Below, in pieces: positions 48,782-58,101 of a DNA stretch of 64,000 bases. Below the pieces are notes generated by a model that saw only the letters and a list, made by a program, of their open reading frames with translations, made no database searches and had not been told where the DNA came from. The stretch spans positions 806,001 through 870,000 of the forward strand of contig NZ_LR778301.1 of assembly GCF_902813185.1 (NCBI RefSeq), in the 5' to 3' direction. Position numbers and translations under genes: made by a program. This stretch comes from Denitratisoma oestradiolicum (lineage in GTDB: Bacteria > Pseudomonadota > Gammaproteobacteria > Burkholderiales > Rhodocyclaceae). The stretch's first letter is position 1; each line of letters starts with the position of its first letter.

Positions 48782-51139
48782 ATGTTCAAGAAAAAAATGA
48801 TACACACGATGATTTGCGCTTCGTTCATGACCTGTGCGCCTGCCTGGGCAAGCGGTGGGGCAGCGCTTGAAGAGGTCATCGTGACCGCCCAGAAAAGGGC
48901 GGAGAACGTACAGGATGTGCCGATTTCCATCCATACCCTGGATGCGGCTGCCTTGGAAAAAAATGTCATCGTGAGCCTGACGGACATGCGGGCCCAGGCC
49001 CCTGGCGTCACCATCAACAACTTTCCCCTTGCCCAGGAGTCAACGCTGCTTGTGAACATCCGGGGTAGTCAGCCATTTAGCGCAGCTGTCACATTGGATC
49101 AACCCGTGGCCATACATCTGAATGGCGTTTACTTGGCTCGATCCGATGGCCTCAACTCCGTGACTGCTGCTGACCTGGACCGGGTGGAAATTCTCAAAGG
49201 TCCTCAAGGCACCCTGGTCGGCAGAAATGCTGCCTCCGGCGCCCTCAATATTGTCACTACCAAGCCTAGCTTTGATGGATTTCACTTCAAGCAACAAGTG
49301 ACTGTCGCCACTCGCGATCAGTTGACGACCAAGACAGCCGTCAATCTCCCGATTACCGATGCCCTGGCTGCGCGGATCTCGTACCTGCACAAGTCCATTG
49401 ATGAGCCCGCCAATGGCATCAAGAATTCCGGCCCCGGGCCGGAATTGGGAACCTCACAAACTGATGCCTGGCGCCTGGATTTCCGCTGGAAGCCCGTAGA
49501 TACGGTGACTGTCGACTATGGTTACGATCACACCAAGATGAAGCTGCAGGACCAGCCCTTCGTCTGCCTGGGTGCTACCTCGATCCTGGCCAACAAGGCG
49601 GATTGTTCTGCCGATTACCGGTCCTCCCTGACGGGGGCATCAGGACAGCCGGACAGCGAAGTCGAGGTGGAAGGGCATACCCTCAATGTGGACTGGGTGG
49701 CCAGCGATACCCTGACGGTGCGCTCCATTACGGGCTATCGGAAACTGACCGAGACCTATTACAAGAACATGATTTACTCGCCAGGGAATTACGGGTATAT
49801 CGCCGGGCCGGTTACCAGCCTGCCTCCGGCCAGTTCCGTCACGATGCCAATGCCCGGCTCAAGTGTGCCGAGTATCGTGAATCAGGATCAGATCTCCCAG
49901 GAATTCCAGTTGGTGGGGCAGCCGTCCCAATTCTTCAACTACACCACCGGCATTTATTATTTCGAAGAGAAAGGCTACGAAGCCCCAACGCAATATTCAT
50001 ATCGACCTTCAGCAAATTCGGCGACCCTTATCCGGCAAAAGCAGGCATGGGCTCGTAACGAGTCATGGGCGGTCTTTGGGCAGTTCAGCTGGCGGCCGGA
50101 TGTGCTGTCGAGAAAGTTGGAGATCGTTCCCGGCATCCGCTATACCCGAGATACTCGCGATGTGCGCGTGATTGATAACGGGCTTGTTTCCTACGCCATT
50201 GGCGCCAGTAGCTATACCCAAACCTTCGCTACGGCTGTGCAAAGCGGCAATGGCCATCTGGAGGGAAGCAAGGTCACTCCAGGGCTTTCGGTGCTGTATC
50301 ACTTCGACGATCAGATGATGGGCTATGGAAAGATCGTCAGGGGGTACCGCACGGGAGGATTCAACATGTCCGATGGGAACCTGACCCGTGCGCTTTCAGG
50401 GTTTTCGCCTGAAACACTGACGTCCCAGGAACTCGGTTTCAAGGGACAGTTCTTTGAGAGTCGCTTGCGGACCAATCTTGCTTACTTTGTGATGGACTAC
50501 AAGGATCAGCAGATGCAGATCGCAGATCCATCAATCGTCGGCCGCTATTCCGCGATTATCGCCAACGCCGGAAAGTCCCAGATCAAAGGCTTTGAATTGG
50601 ATGTGGCCTATGCGTTAACCAAGAATCTGCGCCTGGGACTCAATTGGACACGCCTGGACCTGGAATACAAGAAAGTCGTCGCTCCCGGGACCTCCACCAA
50701 CGTGGCTTCCCGCTTCTACCGGAAACTGCCCAAGAACAACTACACGGTCAATGTCGATTACCGGTTTCCGGACCTGGGGCTCCCCGGGAAGCTTGAAGCC
50801 CACTTGGACTATACCCACATGGATGCCCAGTCGGGATCGACGACCGATGGCATCACCCAGGGGGGCGTCTTCGCCGGCTATACGCCGACCCAGTTTGCCG
50901 AACTGGACATGACGCCGGCCTACAGCGTTTGGAACGGTCGTCTGGCTCTGAATGGGATAAGCACTGCCCCCAACAGGCAGGGCGATGTTTCTGTGGGGCT
51001 CTGGACCAAGAACCTAACCGACAAGAAGTATCTCTCCTATGTCATGGCAGGCGCTCCGTTTGGAGGCATCACGGGAACAAGTCTGGGCCTTTGGGCGCCT
51101 CGCCGTACCGTTGGTCTTGATGTGATTTATCGCTTTTGA
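48782..51139 (+). CDS. TonB-dependent outer-membrane receptor
   Basis: A 785-residue receptor. A signal peptide ends near Ala23 (TCAPAWA-S). The TonB box is EEVIVTAQ at residues 30-37, and a plug domain follows (VQDVPISIHTLDAAALEK...). A 22-strand barrel ends in GLDVIYRF with a terminal Phe. It belongs to the group of TonB receptors common in Sphingomonadales and in degraders of steroids or other hydrophobic compounds, not to the classical siderophore receptors. A strong GGAGGAGG precedes the ATG. It stands alone between promoter A and a terminator, and is predicted to import the substrate of the surrounding pathway. Confidence 0.93.
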   Translation: MFKKKMIHTMICASFMTCAPAWASGGAALEEVIVTAQKRAENVQDVPISIHTLDAAALEKNVIVSLTDMRAQAPGVTINNFPLAQESTLLVNIRGSQPFSAAVTLDQPVAIHLNGVYLARSDGLNSVTAADLDRVEILKGPQGTLVGRNAASGALNIVTTKPSFDGFHFKQQVTVATRDQLTTKTAVNLPITDALAARISYLHKSIDEPANGIKNSGPGPELGTSQTDAWRLDFRWKPVDTVTVDYGYDHTKMKLQDQPFVCLGATSILANKADCSADYRSSLTGASGQPDSEVEVEGHTLNVDWVASDTLTVRSITGYRKLTETYYKNMIYSPGNYGYIAGPVTSLPPASSVTMPMPGSSVPSIVNQDQISQEFQLVGQPSQFFNYTTGIYYFEEKGYEAPTQYSYRPSANSATLIRQKQAWARNESWAVFGQFSWRPDVLSRKLEIVPGIRYTRDTRDVRVIDNGLVSYAIGASSYTQTFATAVQSGNGHLEGSKVTPGLSVLYHFDDQMMGYGKIVRGYRTGGFNMSDGNLTRALSGFSPETLTSQELGFKGQFFESRLRTNLAYFVMDYKDQQMQIADPSIVGRYSAIIANAGKSQIKGFELDVAYALTKNLRLGLNWTRLDLEYKKVVAPGTSTNVASRFYRKLPKNNYTVNVDYRFPDLGLPGKLEAHLDYTHMDAQSGSTTDGITQGGVFAGYTPTQFAELDMTPAYSVWNGRLALNGISTAPNRQGDVSVGLWTKNLTDKKYLSYVMAGAPFGGITGTSLGLWAPRRTVGLDVIYRF

Positions 51140-51239
51140 ACCGCATTCCGGTCCGCAACGGATAGGGTTTATGAAATAGGCCCCTGTTATGCGGTATCGA
51201 TCTCCTCTCGGCTAAATTTCTGCTGTCCCGCTGAGTTGG

Positions 51240-51265
51240 CCCGCCCGAGAGGGCGGGATTTTTTT
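51240..51265 (+). terminator. Rho-independent terminator after the TonB-receptor gene
   Basis: Stem CCCGCCC/GGGCGGG with loop GAGA and a run of seven T. It separates the receptor transcript from the next operon. Confidence 0.9.
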
Positions 51266-51382
51266 GATGTGCCCGGCAGGGAGCACTTACTTGTGGCTCG
51301 ATCGGCACCAAGAACTTCGATCGCGACGGAGCCATAGTCCAAGGCTTCCAGTGTGTAGATCGAATTCATCACCATTGCTGGA

Positions 51383-51429
51383 CTTAGTGCGTTTGCATCA
51401 TGTGTCGCCATGCCGATATCCGCATACTT
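51383..51429 (+). promoter_or_regulatory. LuxR-type box and promoter B (KAS III-like operon)
   Basis: CTTAGTGCGTTTGCATCATG at 51383-51402, then 20 nt, then CATACTT at 51423-51429. The ketosynthase start is 67 nt beyond the -10. The box is identical to copy D (61666) and differs from copy A at one base. Confidence 0.8.
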
Positions 51430-51495
51430 CATCCATGGTCAATACATGACGTTTGGCGACTTGTTGATTGTTGGTGATGATTTCGAGCGACTGTA

Positions 51496-52530
51496 ATGAA
51501 ACCCAGCGTAATGGTTAAAGCGTCTATCAAGTCTTATAGCTGCTACTTTCCCGGCGGAAAGCTAACCAACGAGCAGCTTGAGCAGGAGTTGGGGGTATGG
51601 AGTGCGGCGAAGATTTTTGATCGTACCGGAATCGCGGTACGACCGATTGCGGCACCCGATGAATGCGCTTCGGACTTGGGGTTTGCGGCGGCACAGCAGT
51701 TATTTGCAGGCGGAGCATGTGTGTCGTCAGATATCGACTTTCTGCTTTTCTGCTCCCAGAGCCCCGATTACTTTCTGCCCGCGACCGCCTGCCTCCTGCA
51801 ACATCGCCTCGGATTGCGGACGGACTGCGGTGCCTTTGATCTCAATCAGGGATGTTCCGGCTTTGTGTACGGTCTGGCAGTGGCCAAGGGCCTGATAGAG
51901 GCTGGTGCGGCGAAAAACGTACTGCTGATTACTGCGGATACGTACACAAAATACATAAACGCCAAGGATAGTGGCGTGCGTACCCTGTTTGGCGACGCGG
52001 CTGCGGCCACCCTTATAAGCGCGGAGGATGCTGATGAGGGTCTTATCGGGCCCTTCGTCTTCGGCACTGACGGTAGTGGTGCTCCCAATCTGATCGTTCC
52101 CGCGGGCGGAGCCAGACATCTAATATCACCCGAGACAGTGGTGGAACGCAAAGACCCGGATGGAAGTTGTCGCTCACTCCAGAATCTTTACATGAATGGG
52201 CGGGAGGTTCTGGACTTCGTTCTGAGGGAGGTTCCTAAAGCCGTGGACCAGCTCCTCCTTAGATGGGGGCATTCGATCGAGAACGTGGATCACTTCATCT
52301 TCCATCAGGCCAACAAGTTCCTGCTGGAGCAACTGCGCGAAAAACTCAATATCCCCGCAAGCAAGTTCTGGATGCAGTTGGAGACATGCGGCAATACCGT
52401 CTCCGCAACCATTCCGATCGCGTTACAGAATGCATCGAAGCAAGGCGTTATCCGCAGCGGGGACAACGTCATGGTCATCGGGTTCGGCGTTGGCTATTCG
52501 TGGGCCGGCGCCATGATCAGGATTCAATGA
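51496..52530 (+). CDS. Beta-ketoacyl synthase III-like (FabH-family) condensing enzyme
   Basis: A 344-residue thiolase-fold enzyme with the full KAS III triad: Cys120 in DLNQGCSGFVYGL, His270 in FIFHQANKF and Asn300 in CGNTVSATIP. KAS III enzymes join an acyl-CoA to malonyl-ACP or a related extender; in this setting it is beside CoA-transferases and not beside fatty acid synthesis genes, so it may condense or cleave a pathway-specific beta-keto intermediate. An ATG at 51514 is an alternative start. First gene behind promoter B. Confidence 0.88.
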   Translation: MKPSVMVKASIKSYSCYFPGGKLTNEQLEQELGVWSAAKIFDRTGIAVRPIAAPDECASDLGFAAAQQLFAGGACVSSDIDFLLFCSQSPDYFLPATACLLQHRLGLRTDCGAFDLNQGCSGFVYGLAVAKGLIEAGAAKNVLLITADTYTKYINAKDSGVRTLFGDAAAATLISAEDADEGLIGPFVFGTDGSGAPNLIVPAGGARHLISPETVVERKDPDGSCRSLQNLYMNGREVLDFVLREVPKAVDQLLLRWGHSIENVDHFIFHQANKFLLEQLREKLNIPASKFWMQLETCGNTVSATIPIALQNASKQGVIRSGDNVMVIGFGVGYSWAGAMIRIQ

Positions 52531-52623
52531 TGAATGGGCACATACACATAGAAAAATGAGTCATTTGCGATCCGCAACATTGCGGTGAGCTGCCACTGCT
52601 TGTACCTCAAAGGAGCAATGCCA

Positions 52624-53226
52624 ATGTCTGAAAACATGAAAACACCCCGCATTCCGCTGCTTTCCGCAGAAGAGATTGCAAAAATCGGTGTCGAAGCCGG
52701 TATTCCGCCAGAGCTGCACGATCGCAATATTTTTCGCATCCTCTTTCAGAGCCCCCGTGTAGCCAAGGCACTTCAGGGGCTGCTCTACGCACAGCTTTTT
52801 GATTCCGCCTTCGATGGCAGGCTACGCGAGCTGGTCATCATGCGTATCGGTTGGAAAACCAACTGTGAATACGAGTGGGTTCAGCACTGGTACACCGCAT
52901 TGAAAGCCTTCGGCTGTACGGAGCAGGATCTGCTGGAGGTTCGGGATTGGCAAGCCTCGACGCATCTCGGCGCTGCCGAAAAAGCCGTCCTTGCGGCAAC
53001 GGACGAGGTCATATCCACCGGGACAATTTCCGACGAAACGTGGGCACGTTGTGAGCAGAATCTCGAGGGAACAGAGGCGCGCCTGGAGCTTGTATTTGCA
53101 ATCGCCACCTGGCACGCTGTTTCTTTGATGCTGCGCTGCATTAAGGTTCCCGTCGAAGCGGATACGGTTTCCTGGCCACCTGATGGATGCTCTCCGGAAG
53201 ACTTTGCGCGCGGAGTATCGCGATGA
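52624..53226 (+). CDS. Carboxymuconolactone decarboxylase (CMD)-family protein
   Basis: A 200-residue alpha-helical protein. The CMD core is [23 protein letters not shown], with Glu, Cys and His in the family positions. It has one cysteine here and not the redox CxxC of AhpD, so it resembles gamma-CMD-like catabolic members. The ATG at 52624 is chosen: AAAGGAG lies 8 nt upstream, against 2 nt for the ATG at 52618. Its stop overlaps the scoA start (ATGA). Confidence 0.85.
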   Translation: MSENMKTPRIPLLSAEEIAKIGVEAGIPPELHDRNIFRILFQSPRVAKALQGLLYAQLFDSAFDGRLRELVIMRIGWKTNCEYEWVQHWYTALKAFGCTEQDLLEVRDWQASTHLGAAEKAVLAATDEVISTGTISDETWARCEQNLEGTEARLELVFAIATWHAVSLMLRCIKVPVEADTVSWPPDGCSPEDFARGVSR

Positions 53227-53924
53227 TAAACAAAGTTGTCGCTAGCGCTGCTGAGGCCGTAGCTGACATCGAGGATGGTGCGACGCTTGTCGCCGGCGGC
53301 TTCGGTTTGTGCGGGATTCCTGAAAATCTGATCCGCGCTTTGGTGGACAAAGGTCCAAAGAACCTCACGGTGGTCTCCAACAACTGTGGGGTGGATGACT
53401 TCGGCTTGGGGCTCATGCTCGCGGCTCGACAGATCAAAAAGATGGTCGCGTCCTACGTTGGAGAGAACAAGAACTTCGAAAAACAGTTCATGAGTGGCGA
53501 GCTCGAGGTCGAGCTCAATCCCCAAGGGACATTGGCGGAGAGGCTTCGAGCCGGAGGGGTCGGTGTCCCGGCCTTCTACACGCCGACAGCCTACGGCACG
53601 CAGCTTGCGGAAGGTAAGGAGACTCGAGAATTCAACGGGCGTCCTATGGTGATGGAACACGCCATCGTTGGCGACTTCGCGCTGGTGAAAGCCTACAAGG
53701 CCGATCGCCATGGCAACCTCATCTATCGCAAGGCGGCTCGCAACTTCAATCCGCTCTGTGCGATGGCGGGCAGGATTTGCATTGCCGAGGTGGAGGAACT
53801 GGTCGATTTTGGCGAGCTTGATCCCGATCTCGTGCATACACCTGGGATCTTCGTTGATCGTGTCGTCGTCGGAGACCGATTCGAGAAACGTATCGAACAG
53901 CGTACGACACGTCCGCGCCCTTAA
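53223..53924 (+). CDS. scoA: 3-oxoacid CoA-transferase subunit A
   Basis: A 233-residue alpha subunit of the SCOT class I CoA-transferase. It has [22 protein letters not shown] near the N-terminus, [16 protein letters not shown], and the [12 protein letters not shown] and [18 protein letters not shown] segments. With subunit B it would move CoA from succinyl-CoA to acetoacetate or a similar 3-oxoacid. Its start overlaps the CMD gene stop. Confidence 0.92.
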   Translation: MINKVVASAAEAVADIEDGATLVAGGFGLCGIPENLIRALVDKGPKNLTVVSNNCGVDDFGLGLMLAARQIKKMVASYVGENKNFEKQFMSGELEVELNPQGTLAERLRAGGVGVPAFYTPTAYGTQLAEGKETREFNGRPMVMEHAIVGDFALVKAYKADRHGNLIYRKAARNFNPLCAMAGRICIAEVEELVDFGELDPDLVHTPGIFVDRVVVGDRFEKRIEQRTTRPRP

Positions 53925-53945
53925 AAACCAATACGGAGATTCTCA

Positions 53946-54602
53946 ATGCCCCTGAATCGTCAAGAAATTGCCATGCGCGCGGCCCAAGAGTTGCGCGACG
54001 GCTACTACGCAAACCTTGGGATCGGCATTCCAACGCTGGTAGCCAACTACATCCCGAAGGAGATGGAGGTCGTCTTTCACTCGGAGAACGGCATTCTTGC
54101 CTACGGGGCATTTCCCTTCGAAGGTGAGGAAGATGCCGATCTCATCAACGCCGGCAAACAAACGGTGACCGAGTTGCCGGGAACGGCCTACTTCGACTCG
54201 TCGCTGTCATTCGGCATGATTCGCGGAGGACACATCGATCTGACCATACTCGGGGCCATGCAGGTGGACGCCCGAGGCAGCATCGCCAATTACATGATCC
54301 CAGGCAAGATGGTCAAAGGGCCGGGCGGAGGGATGGATCTGGTGGCCGGTGTCAAGCGGGTCATCGTCACCATGGAGCACGTCGCCAAGAACGGAGAGAA
54401 AAAAATTCTCAAGAAATGCAACCTGCCGCTCACAGGGGTTGGCGTGGTCACCCGCATCATCACGGACTATGGGGTGATCGATGTTGCCCGTGATGGTCTG
54501 GTTCTGGTAGAGAAGGCGGCAGACCTCACCGTCGAAGAAATTCAGCGCGCCACCGAGGCACCGCTCATCATATCTCCCTGCCTGCGCGACATCACAGTAT
54601 GA
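53946..54602 (+). CDS. scoB: 3-oxoacid CoA-transferase subunit B
   Basis: A 218-residue beta subunit with the catalytic glutamate in FHSENGILAYG (Glu47), the LGIGIPTLVANYIP segment, FDSSLSFGMIRGGHIDLTILGAMQVD and KGPGGGMDLVAG. It begins 21 nt after scoA. Together they give a complete SCOT-type enzyme able to activate acetoacetate, the expected product of the BKACE enzyme encoded at 60613. Confidence 0.94.
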   Translation: MPLNRQEIAMRAAQELRDGYYANLGIGIPTLVANYIPKEMEVVFHSENGILAYGAFPFEGEEDADLINAGKQTVTELPGTAYFDSSLSFGMIRGGHIDLTILGAMQVDARGSIANYMIPGKMVKGPGGGMDLVAGVKRVIVTMEHVAKNGEKKILKKCNLPLTGVGVVTRIITDYGVIDVARDGLVLVEKAADLTVEEIQRATEAPLIISPCLRDITV

Positions 54603-54836
54603 GGGTGGCCAGCGAGTAAAGGTGGGGAAGCCGGGCCGGGTCGCGAAGGAGTGGGATAGCTGGGAGAAATGCGGGGTCTGCTGTCCTCACCATGCAGTCG
54701 CCAATGAGTTCGCCGCACGGCAAGGAATCAATGTGTCCGGATTACAGTTTTTCTTCAATCCTTTCGATAAATCAAAGACGTTGATCCTTGCTCATCGGAT
54801 GTACTAGGATTTCTCGTCAACCGTCACCGTATTCGG
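54603..54836. other. Intergenic gap before the LuxR-type regulator
   Basis: 234 bp with no LuxR-type box of the A-D kind, no clear terminator and no convincing gene. The regulator may be transcribed from its own weak promoter here or by readthrough from promoter B. Confidence 0.45.
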
Positions 54837-55958
54837 ATGGGGCCATCCATGGCGCGTACTCTCGAACAACTGCTTGGCTCGCTCTATGGGAGCATCCTCG
54901 ACGATTTGCCATGGCTTGCCTTTCTGGAAGCGTTGGAGCGGCATCTCCCCTGCCATCACGGCACCATGGTGTTGCGCCGTCCCCGTGACGGGGATGCGGG
55001 GATTTTGGTCGCGAGCCCCAGCAACAATCCGGCACTGGCTGCGTTGCAGCGGGAACACTACCGAGACTCTCCGTTCCTGGATCTGCCGGAAGGCAAGATA
55101 TGTGTTCTCACCGAAAGTGAGCTGAAGAGGCAGCACACCACCTACTATCAGCACTACATCAGGCACTTCAGCTTGGTCACCGAGCTGATCGGCGTGAATA
55201 TGATCGAGCCCCGTACCGGTATGATTTTCAGGTTGCGCGCCGCACGCATCGACGGTGAGCCCGGCTTTGGCGAGCGCGAACGAAAGATCATCGAATCCTT
55301 GCTGCCGCACCTTCGAACTGCAATCGCGCTCTATGCGCGCAATGCGCTGCAGGAGTACCGTTTGAATGTGCTCGACGAGACCGCAGGGCAGGCCGCCATC
55401 GGTTCCGGTGTGCTCGATGATAACGGCCGCATACTGATCAAGAACATGGTATTGGACCGGGTGCTTCTGGCCCAGGATGGATTCTATGCCCGAGACGGTG
55501 TGCTCCACTGTAGCGACCCCAAGGACGATCGTGCGTTGCGTATGTTGTTGAGCCGCTTTGGCGCTGGCGTGCCGCAACCGGCGGGAGACCTGACCATGAA
55601 GGTCCGTCGAGCCGGCGGCGATCGCTTCTGGAGTCTGCTGGCGCATCCTTCGCCGCTCCGGCCCGGCGTGGACGAGAAGACCCGGTCCCCCGTGATTGTG
55701 CTATTGCGTGACGCGAGCCGTACCCCCGATGTGACCGAAAGCGCACTGATCGAACTGCTGGGGCTGACGCGTGCCGAGGCAGCGCTTGCGGTGCGACTCG
55801 TAAAAGGGCAAAGCCTCATAGATTCGGCAGCGGCACTTGGCATTTCGCGCTTCACCGCGCGTACGCAGCTCTACTCGATCTTCGATCGCACCGGAGTGCA
55901 TCGGCAGGCGCAACTGGTAAGCCATATTCTGAGCATGATGAAAACAGTCTGGGGTTGA
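54837..55958 (+). CDS. LuxR-type transcriptional regulator (non-acylhomoserine-lactone N-terminus)
   Basis: A 373-residue regulator with a LuxR/FixJ helix-turn-helix at about residues 304-365 (LLGLTRAEAALAVRLVKGQSLIDSAAALGISRFTARTQLYSIFDRTG region). The roughly 300-residue N-terminus does not look like an autoinducer domain or a receiver; it may be a PAS/GAF-like ligand sensor. This architecture is common near catabolic clusters. It is the only regulator in the accessory region, and the four conserved 20-bp dyads around it are the size and position expected for a LuxR-type activator. ATG 54849 is an alternative start. Confidence 0.9.
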   Translation: MGPSMARTLEQLLGSLYGSILDDLPWLAFLEALERHLPCHHGTMVLRRPRDGDAGILVASPSNNPALAALQREHYRDSPFLDLPEGKICVLTESELKRQHTTYYQHYIRHFSLVTELIGVNMIEPRTGMIFRLRAARIDGEPGFGERERKIIESLLPHLRTAIALYARNALQEYRLNVLDETAGQAAIGSGVLDDNGRILIKNMVLDRVLLAQDGFYARDGVLHCSDPKDDRALRMLLSRFGAGVPQPAGDLTMKVRRAGGDRFWSLLAHPSPLRPGVDEKTRSPVIVLLRDASRTPDVTESALIELLGLTRAEAALAVRLVKGQSLIDSAAALGISRFTARTQLYSIFDRTGVHRQAQLVSHILSMMKTVWG

Positions 55959-56037
55959 GTGGCGCACGCAGGGGAATCGCATGAACGGCTGCAAGAATGG
56001 CGCATTCAAACGTGTACCTTCATCCCCCAAACCCATC

Positions 56038-56078
56038 CCCACCCCGCCCCTCCCCTCCCCTTGAAGGGGAGGGAGCTG
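56038..56078. repeat. C-rich inverted repeat between luxR-type and PLD-like genes
   Basis: CCCCTCCCCTTGAAGGGGAGG forms an inverted repeat resembling, but not identical to, the 33-bp units at 17100 and 23328. It lies between the convergent ends of two genes and has no T-run. Confidence 0.6.
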
Positions 56079-56082
56079 AGTT

Positions 56083-56757
56083 TCATGCAATATGCGCCGC
56101 TGAATCAAAGATGATCGGATTGAAGTTGAAATCGGTCTGGGTATTTTCGGCCGTTAACACTCTTGCAACCATGTCGTCGAGGTAGTCGGCCAGGTTTCGA
56201 AGACCGTTGTCCGGAATCGATGTGATGGTCAGCGGAATGTTCCCATTTTCCCGTTGCAACGAATGGGACAGGTAGTAGCCGGCGATTGGCTTCAGCTGTG
56301 CGTCCCGGATGAGGATCATCCGGTCGTGTAGTTCATCGGGGGGGAGGCCCATGACCTGCAGTCGTGCACCATGGGCGGTATCCGCCCAGCTTCGGCATGC
56401 GGATTTCAGATTGTCGATGCGCGATGGTGGCAGCGATTTCGGTTCCGGTCCCATGCCCCAATCGTGAAGCAGCCGTTCGGGCCAGTCCGAAAGAGGCGCC
56501 TCCGGCGTGTGCTCGGTAAGCACCAGGTAGGTGCTGTCAGGCACACCGTATTGGTTGATCAAATTGATTCCAACATCGTCCATGTATGGATCCACCCAGG
56601 TGATTTGTGCGGATCGATGGTGGGCAAACAACCTCCGGAGCCATTCCACGAACTCCGACTGCGGTAGCCAGAGAGGTCGTGCGCGGGGTTTATCGTGCTC
56701 GCCAATCAGTTGGCCCATCCGGATGTCGGAGGGCACCCCGTCAAGAGTCTGCGCCAT
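56083..56757 (-). CDS. PLD-like protein of unknown function
   Basis: A 224-residue protein. It has ITWVDPYMDDVGINLINQYG (residues 52-71), then ELHDRMILIRD (His144) and GYYLSHSLQ, a pattern seen in diverged phospholipase-D-like nuclease-fold domains where HxD replaces the full HKD. No second HKD half, signal peptide or membrane helix was seen. A clear AAAGGAAG ribosome site precedes the ATG. Promoter C with its LuxR-type box lies upstream, so it belongs to the regulon even though it is not an obvious catabolic enzyme. Confidence 0.65.
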   Translation of the reverse strand: MAQTLDGVPSDIRMGQLIGEHDKPRARPLWLPQSEFVEWLRRLFAHHRSAQITWVDPYMDDVGINLINQYGVPDSTYLVLTEHTPEAPLSDWPERLLHDWGMGPEPKSLPPSRIDNLKSACRSWADTAHGARLQVMGLPPDELHDRMILIRDAQLKPIAGYYLSHSLQRENGNIPLTITSIPDNGLRNLADYLDDMVARVLTAENTQTDFNFNPIIFDSAAHIA

Positions 56758-56893
56758 TGCTCTTCCTTTCTTAAAAACATCACTTCAGCTGCCGAAATGG
56801 ATGTAGTGAAGTCGCCATGCCTTTCAGACGGTCCGTGGCTGTACCCCCTGCCATGCTTGCTTCCGGCTGTGGCGGAACACTCACCCGCGTATG

Positions 56894-56940
56894 AAGTATG
56901 CAGAGGTCGTCGTAATACGACATGATGCAAATGCACCAAG
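56894..56940 (-). promoter_or_regulatory. LuxR-type box and promoter C (PLD-like gene)
   Basis: On the minus strand, CTTGGTGCATTTGCATCATG at 56940-56921 is followed after exactly 20 nt by CATACTT at 56900-56894. The 5' leader to the PLD-like gene would be about 130 nt. One base (G for A at position 4) differs from copy A. Confidence 0.78.
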
Positions 56941-56995
56941 TGTGCCGGGCTATATTTCGCTACACTTCAACGTCTAAACCTTGCGGGAATCGCCG

Positions 56996-57736
56996 TCAGT
57001 ACATGTGCAGGCCACCGTTGATATTGAGGGTGGCGCCGGTCATGTAGCCGGCGATATCCGAGGCCAGGTAGGCGCAAAGCCCACCGATTTCCTCTGGTGT
57101 GCCCATGCGACCGGCGGGGATGGTGGCGATGATGGAATCGCGCACTTCCTGCTTGATGGCCATGACCATCTCGGTGGCGATGTAGCCGGGGGCGATGGCA
57201 TTGACGGTCACGCCCTTCTTCGCCACTTCCTGGGCGATGGCCTTGGTGAAGCCAAGGATGCCGGCCTTGGCCGCAGAATAGTTGGCCTGACCGAACTGGC
57301 CCTTGATGCCATTGAGGGAGGAGATGTTGATCACCCGGCCCCAACCCCGCTCCGCCATGGCTTCCAGCACCTGGCGGGTGACGTTGAACACGGAATCCAG
57401 GTTGATGGTCAGCACCGCATCCCACTGGGCCTTGTCCATCTTGCGGAACACGCCATCCCGAGTGATGCCTGCGTTATTCACCAGCACATCGACCGGACCG
57501 ATCTCGGCCTCGATCTTGCGAACCATGGCAATGCATGAGTCGAAATCCGACACATCGCCCTCGGCAATATGGAAGTCAAAACCCTCCGCCCTGATTTTTG
57601 CCAGCCATTCGTCCTTGGGTGGGAAATTGGGCAGGCAGTTTGCCACCACGGTATGGCCGCTCTGGGCAAGGGCCTTGCAGATCGCGGTACCAAGCCCCCC
57701 CATGCTTCCTGTCACCAATGCGACTCTCTTTGTCAT
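56996..57736 (-). CDS. phaB: Acetoacetyl-CoA reductase (short-chain dehydrogenase)
   Basis: A 246-residue SDR with the cofactor loop VALVTGSMGGLGTAI, VNNAGITRD, catalytic Ser in INISSLNGIKGQ and the YSAAK motif with Tyr and Lys. The ending ATLNINGGLHMY is typical of PhaB. It reduces acetoacetyl-CoA to 3-hydroxybutyryl-CoA with NADPH. It is the last gene of the minus-strand operon that starts at promoter D, next to a decayed copy of itself. Confidence 0.92.
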   Translation of the reverse strand: MTKRVALVTGSMGGLGTAICKALAQSGHTVVANCLPNFPPKDEWLAKIRAEGFDFHIAEGDVSDFDSCIAMVRKIEAEIGPVDVLVNNAGITRDGVFRKMDKAQWDAVLTINLDSVFNVTRQVLEAMAERGWGRVINISSLNGIKGQFGQANYSAAKAGILGFTKAIAQEVAKKGVTVNAIAPGYIATEMVMAIKQEVRDSIIATIPAGRMGTPEEIGGLCAYLASDIAGYMTGATLNINGGLHMY

Positions 57737-57801
57737 TTCTCGTTCCTCATTCCCATAAATAAGTCATTACTTTGCCCAGGGAAGTGGGCTGTCTCAGTCG
57801 A

Positions 57802-58048
57802 TCAGTACATGTGCTGACCGCCGTTGATGGAAATATTGGCCCCGGTCACAAAGGCAGCCTCTTCGGACGCCAGATAGGCACTGAAGCCATAGCCCATGTG
57901 GTTCATGGTTTGCAGCCAGTCCCTGGCCTTGGCATTGGTCGGGCTATGGCTGGTGACTACCCTTGTAGCCCAAGGCTGCCAGCTTGACGCATATCGCCTC
58001 ACCCAGACCTCCCATGCCACCGGTAACCAATGCAACTCTACGCATCAT
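57802..58048 (-). pseudogene. Remnant of a second phaB-like gene
   Basis: The N-terminus is readable from 58045 as RRVALVTGGMGGLGEAICVK but stops at TAG (57946-57944). The next piece, in another frame, is the following PhaB segment SPTNAKARDWLQTMNHMGYGF. This joins directly to the C-terminal SAYLASEEAAFVTGANISINGGQHMY end, so about 165 codons including the catalytic Tyr/Lys are missing. A frameshift plus a large internal deletion make this a dead copy. Confidence 0.88.
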
Positions 58049-58101
58049 CGATTCCTTCGAATTTCAAGATTTCTTTGTGCTCCGGGAGTAGTCCCAGAGA
58101 T

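Noticed and set aside
48612..48800. Short 62-residue open frame overlapping the LuxR-type promoter A
   Set aside because: It spans the dyad, the -10 and the leader hairpin and ends inside the TonB-receptor signal peptide; no ribosome site or family features.
48782..51139. TonB receptor as a siderophore receptor
   Set aside because: No siderophore synthesis, Fur-like site or iron transport gene is near, and the gene shares its promoter type with catabolic operons.
51837..51850. TTGATCTCAATCAG, a near match to the FNR consensus
   Set aside because: It lies inside the KAS III-like coding sequence and encodes the conserved active-site region, with one mismatch, so it is probably chance.
54622..54807. 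61-residue open frame between scoB and the LuxR-type gene
   Set aside because: No ribosome site, and no recognisable family despite a CGVCCPHH stretch; too weak to call a gene.
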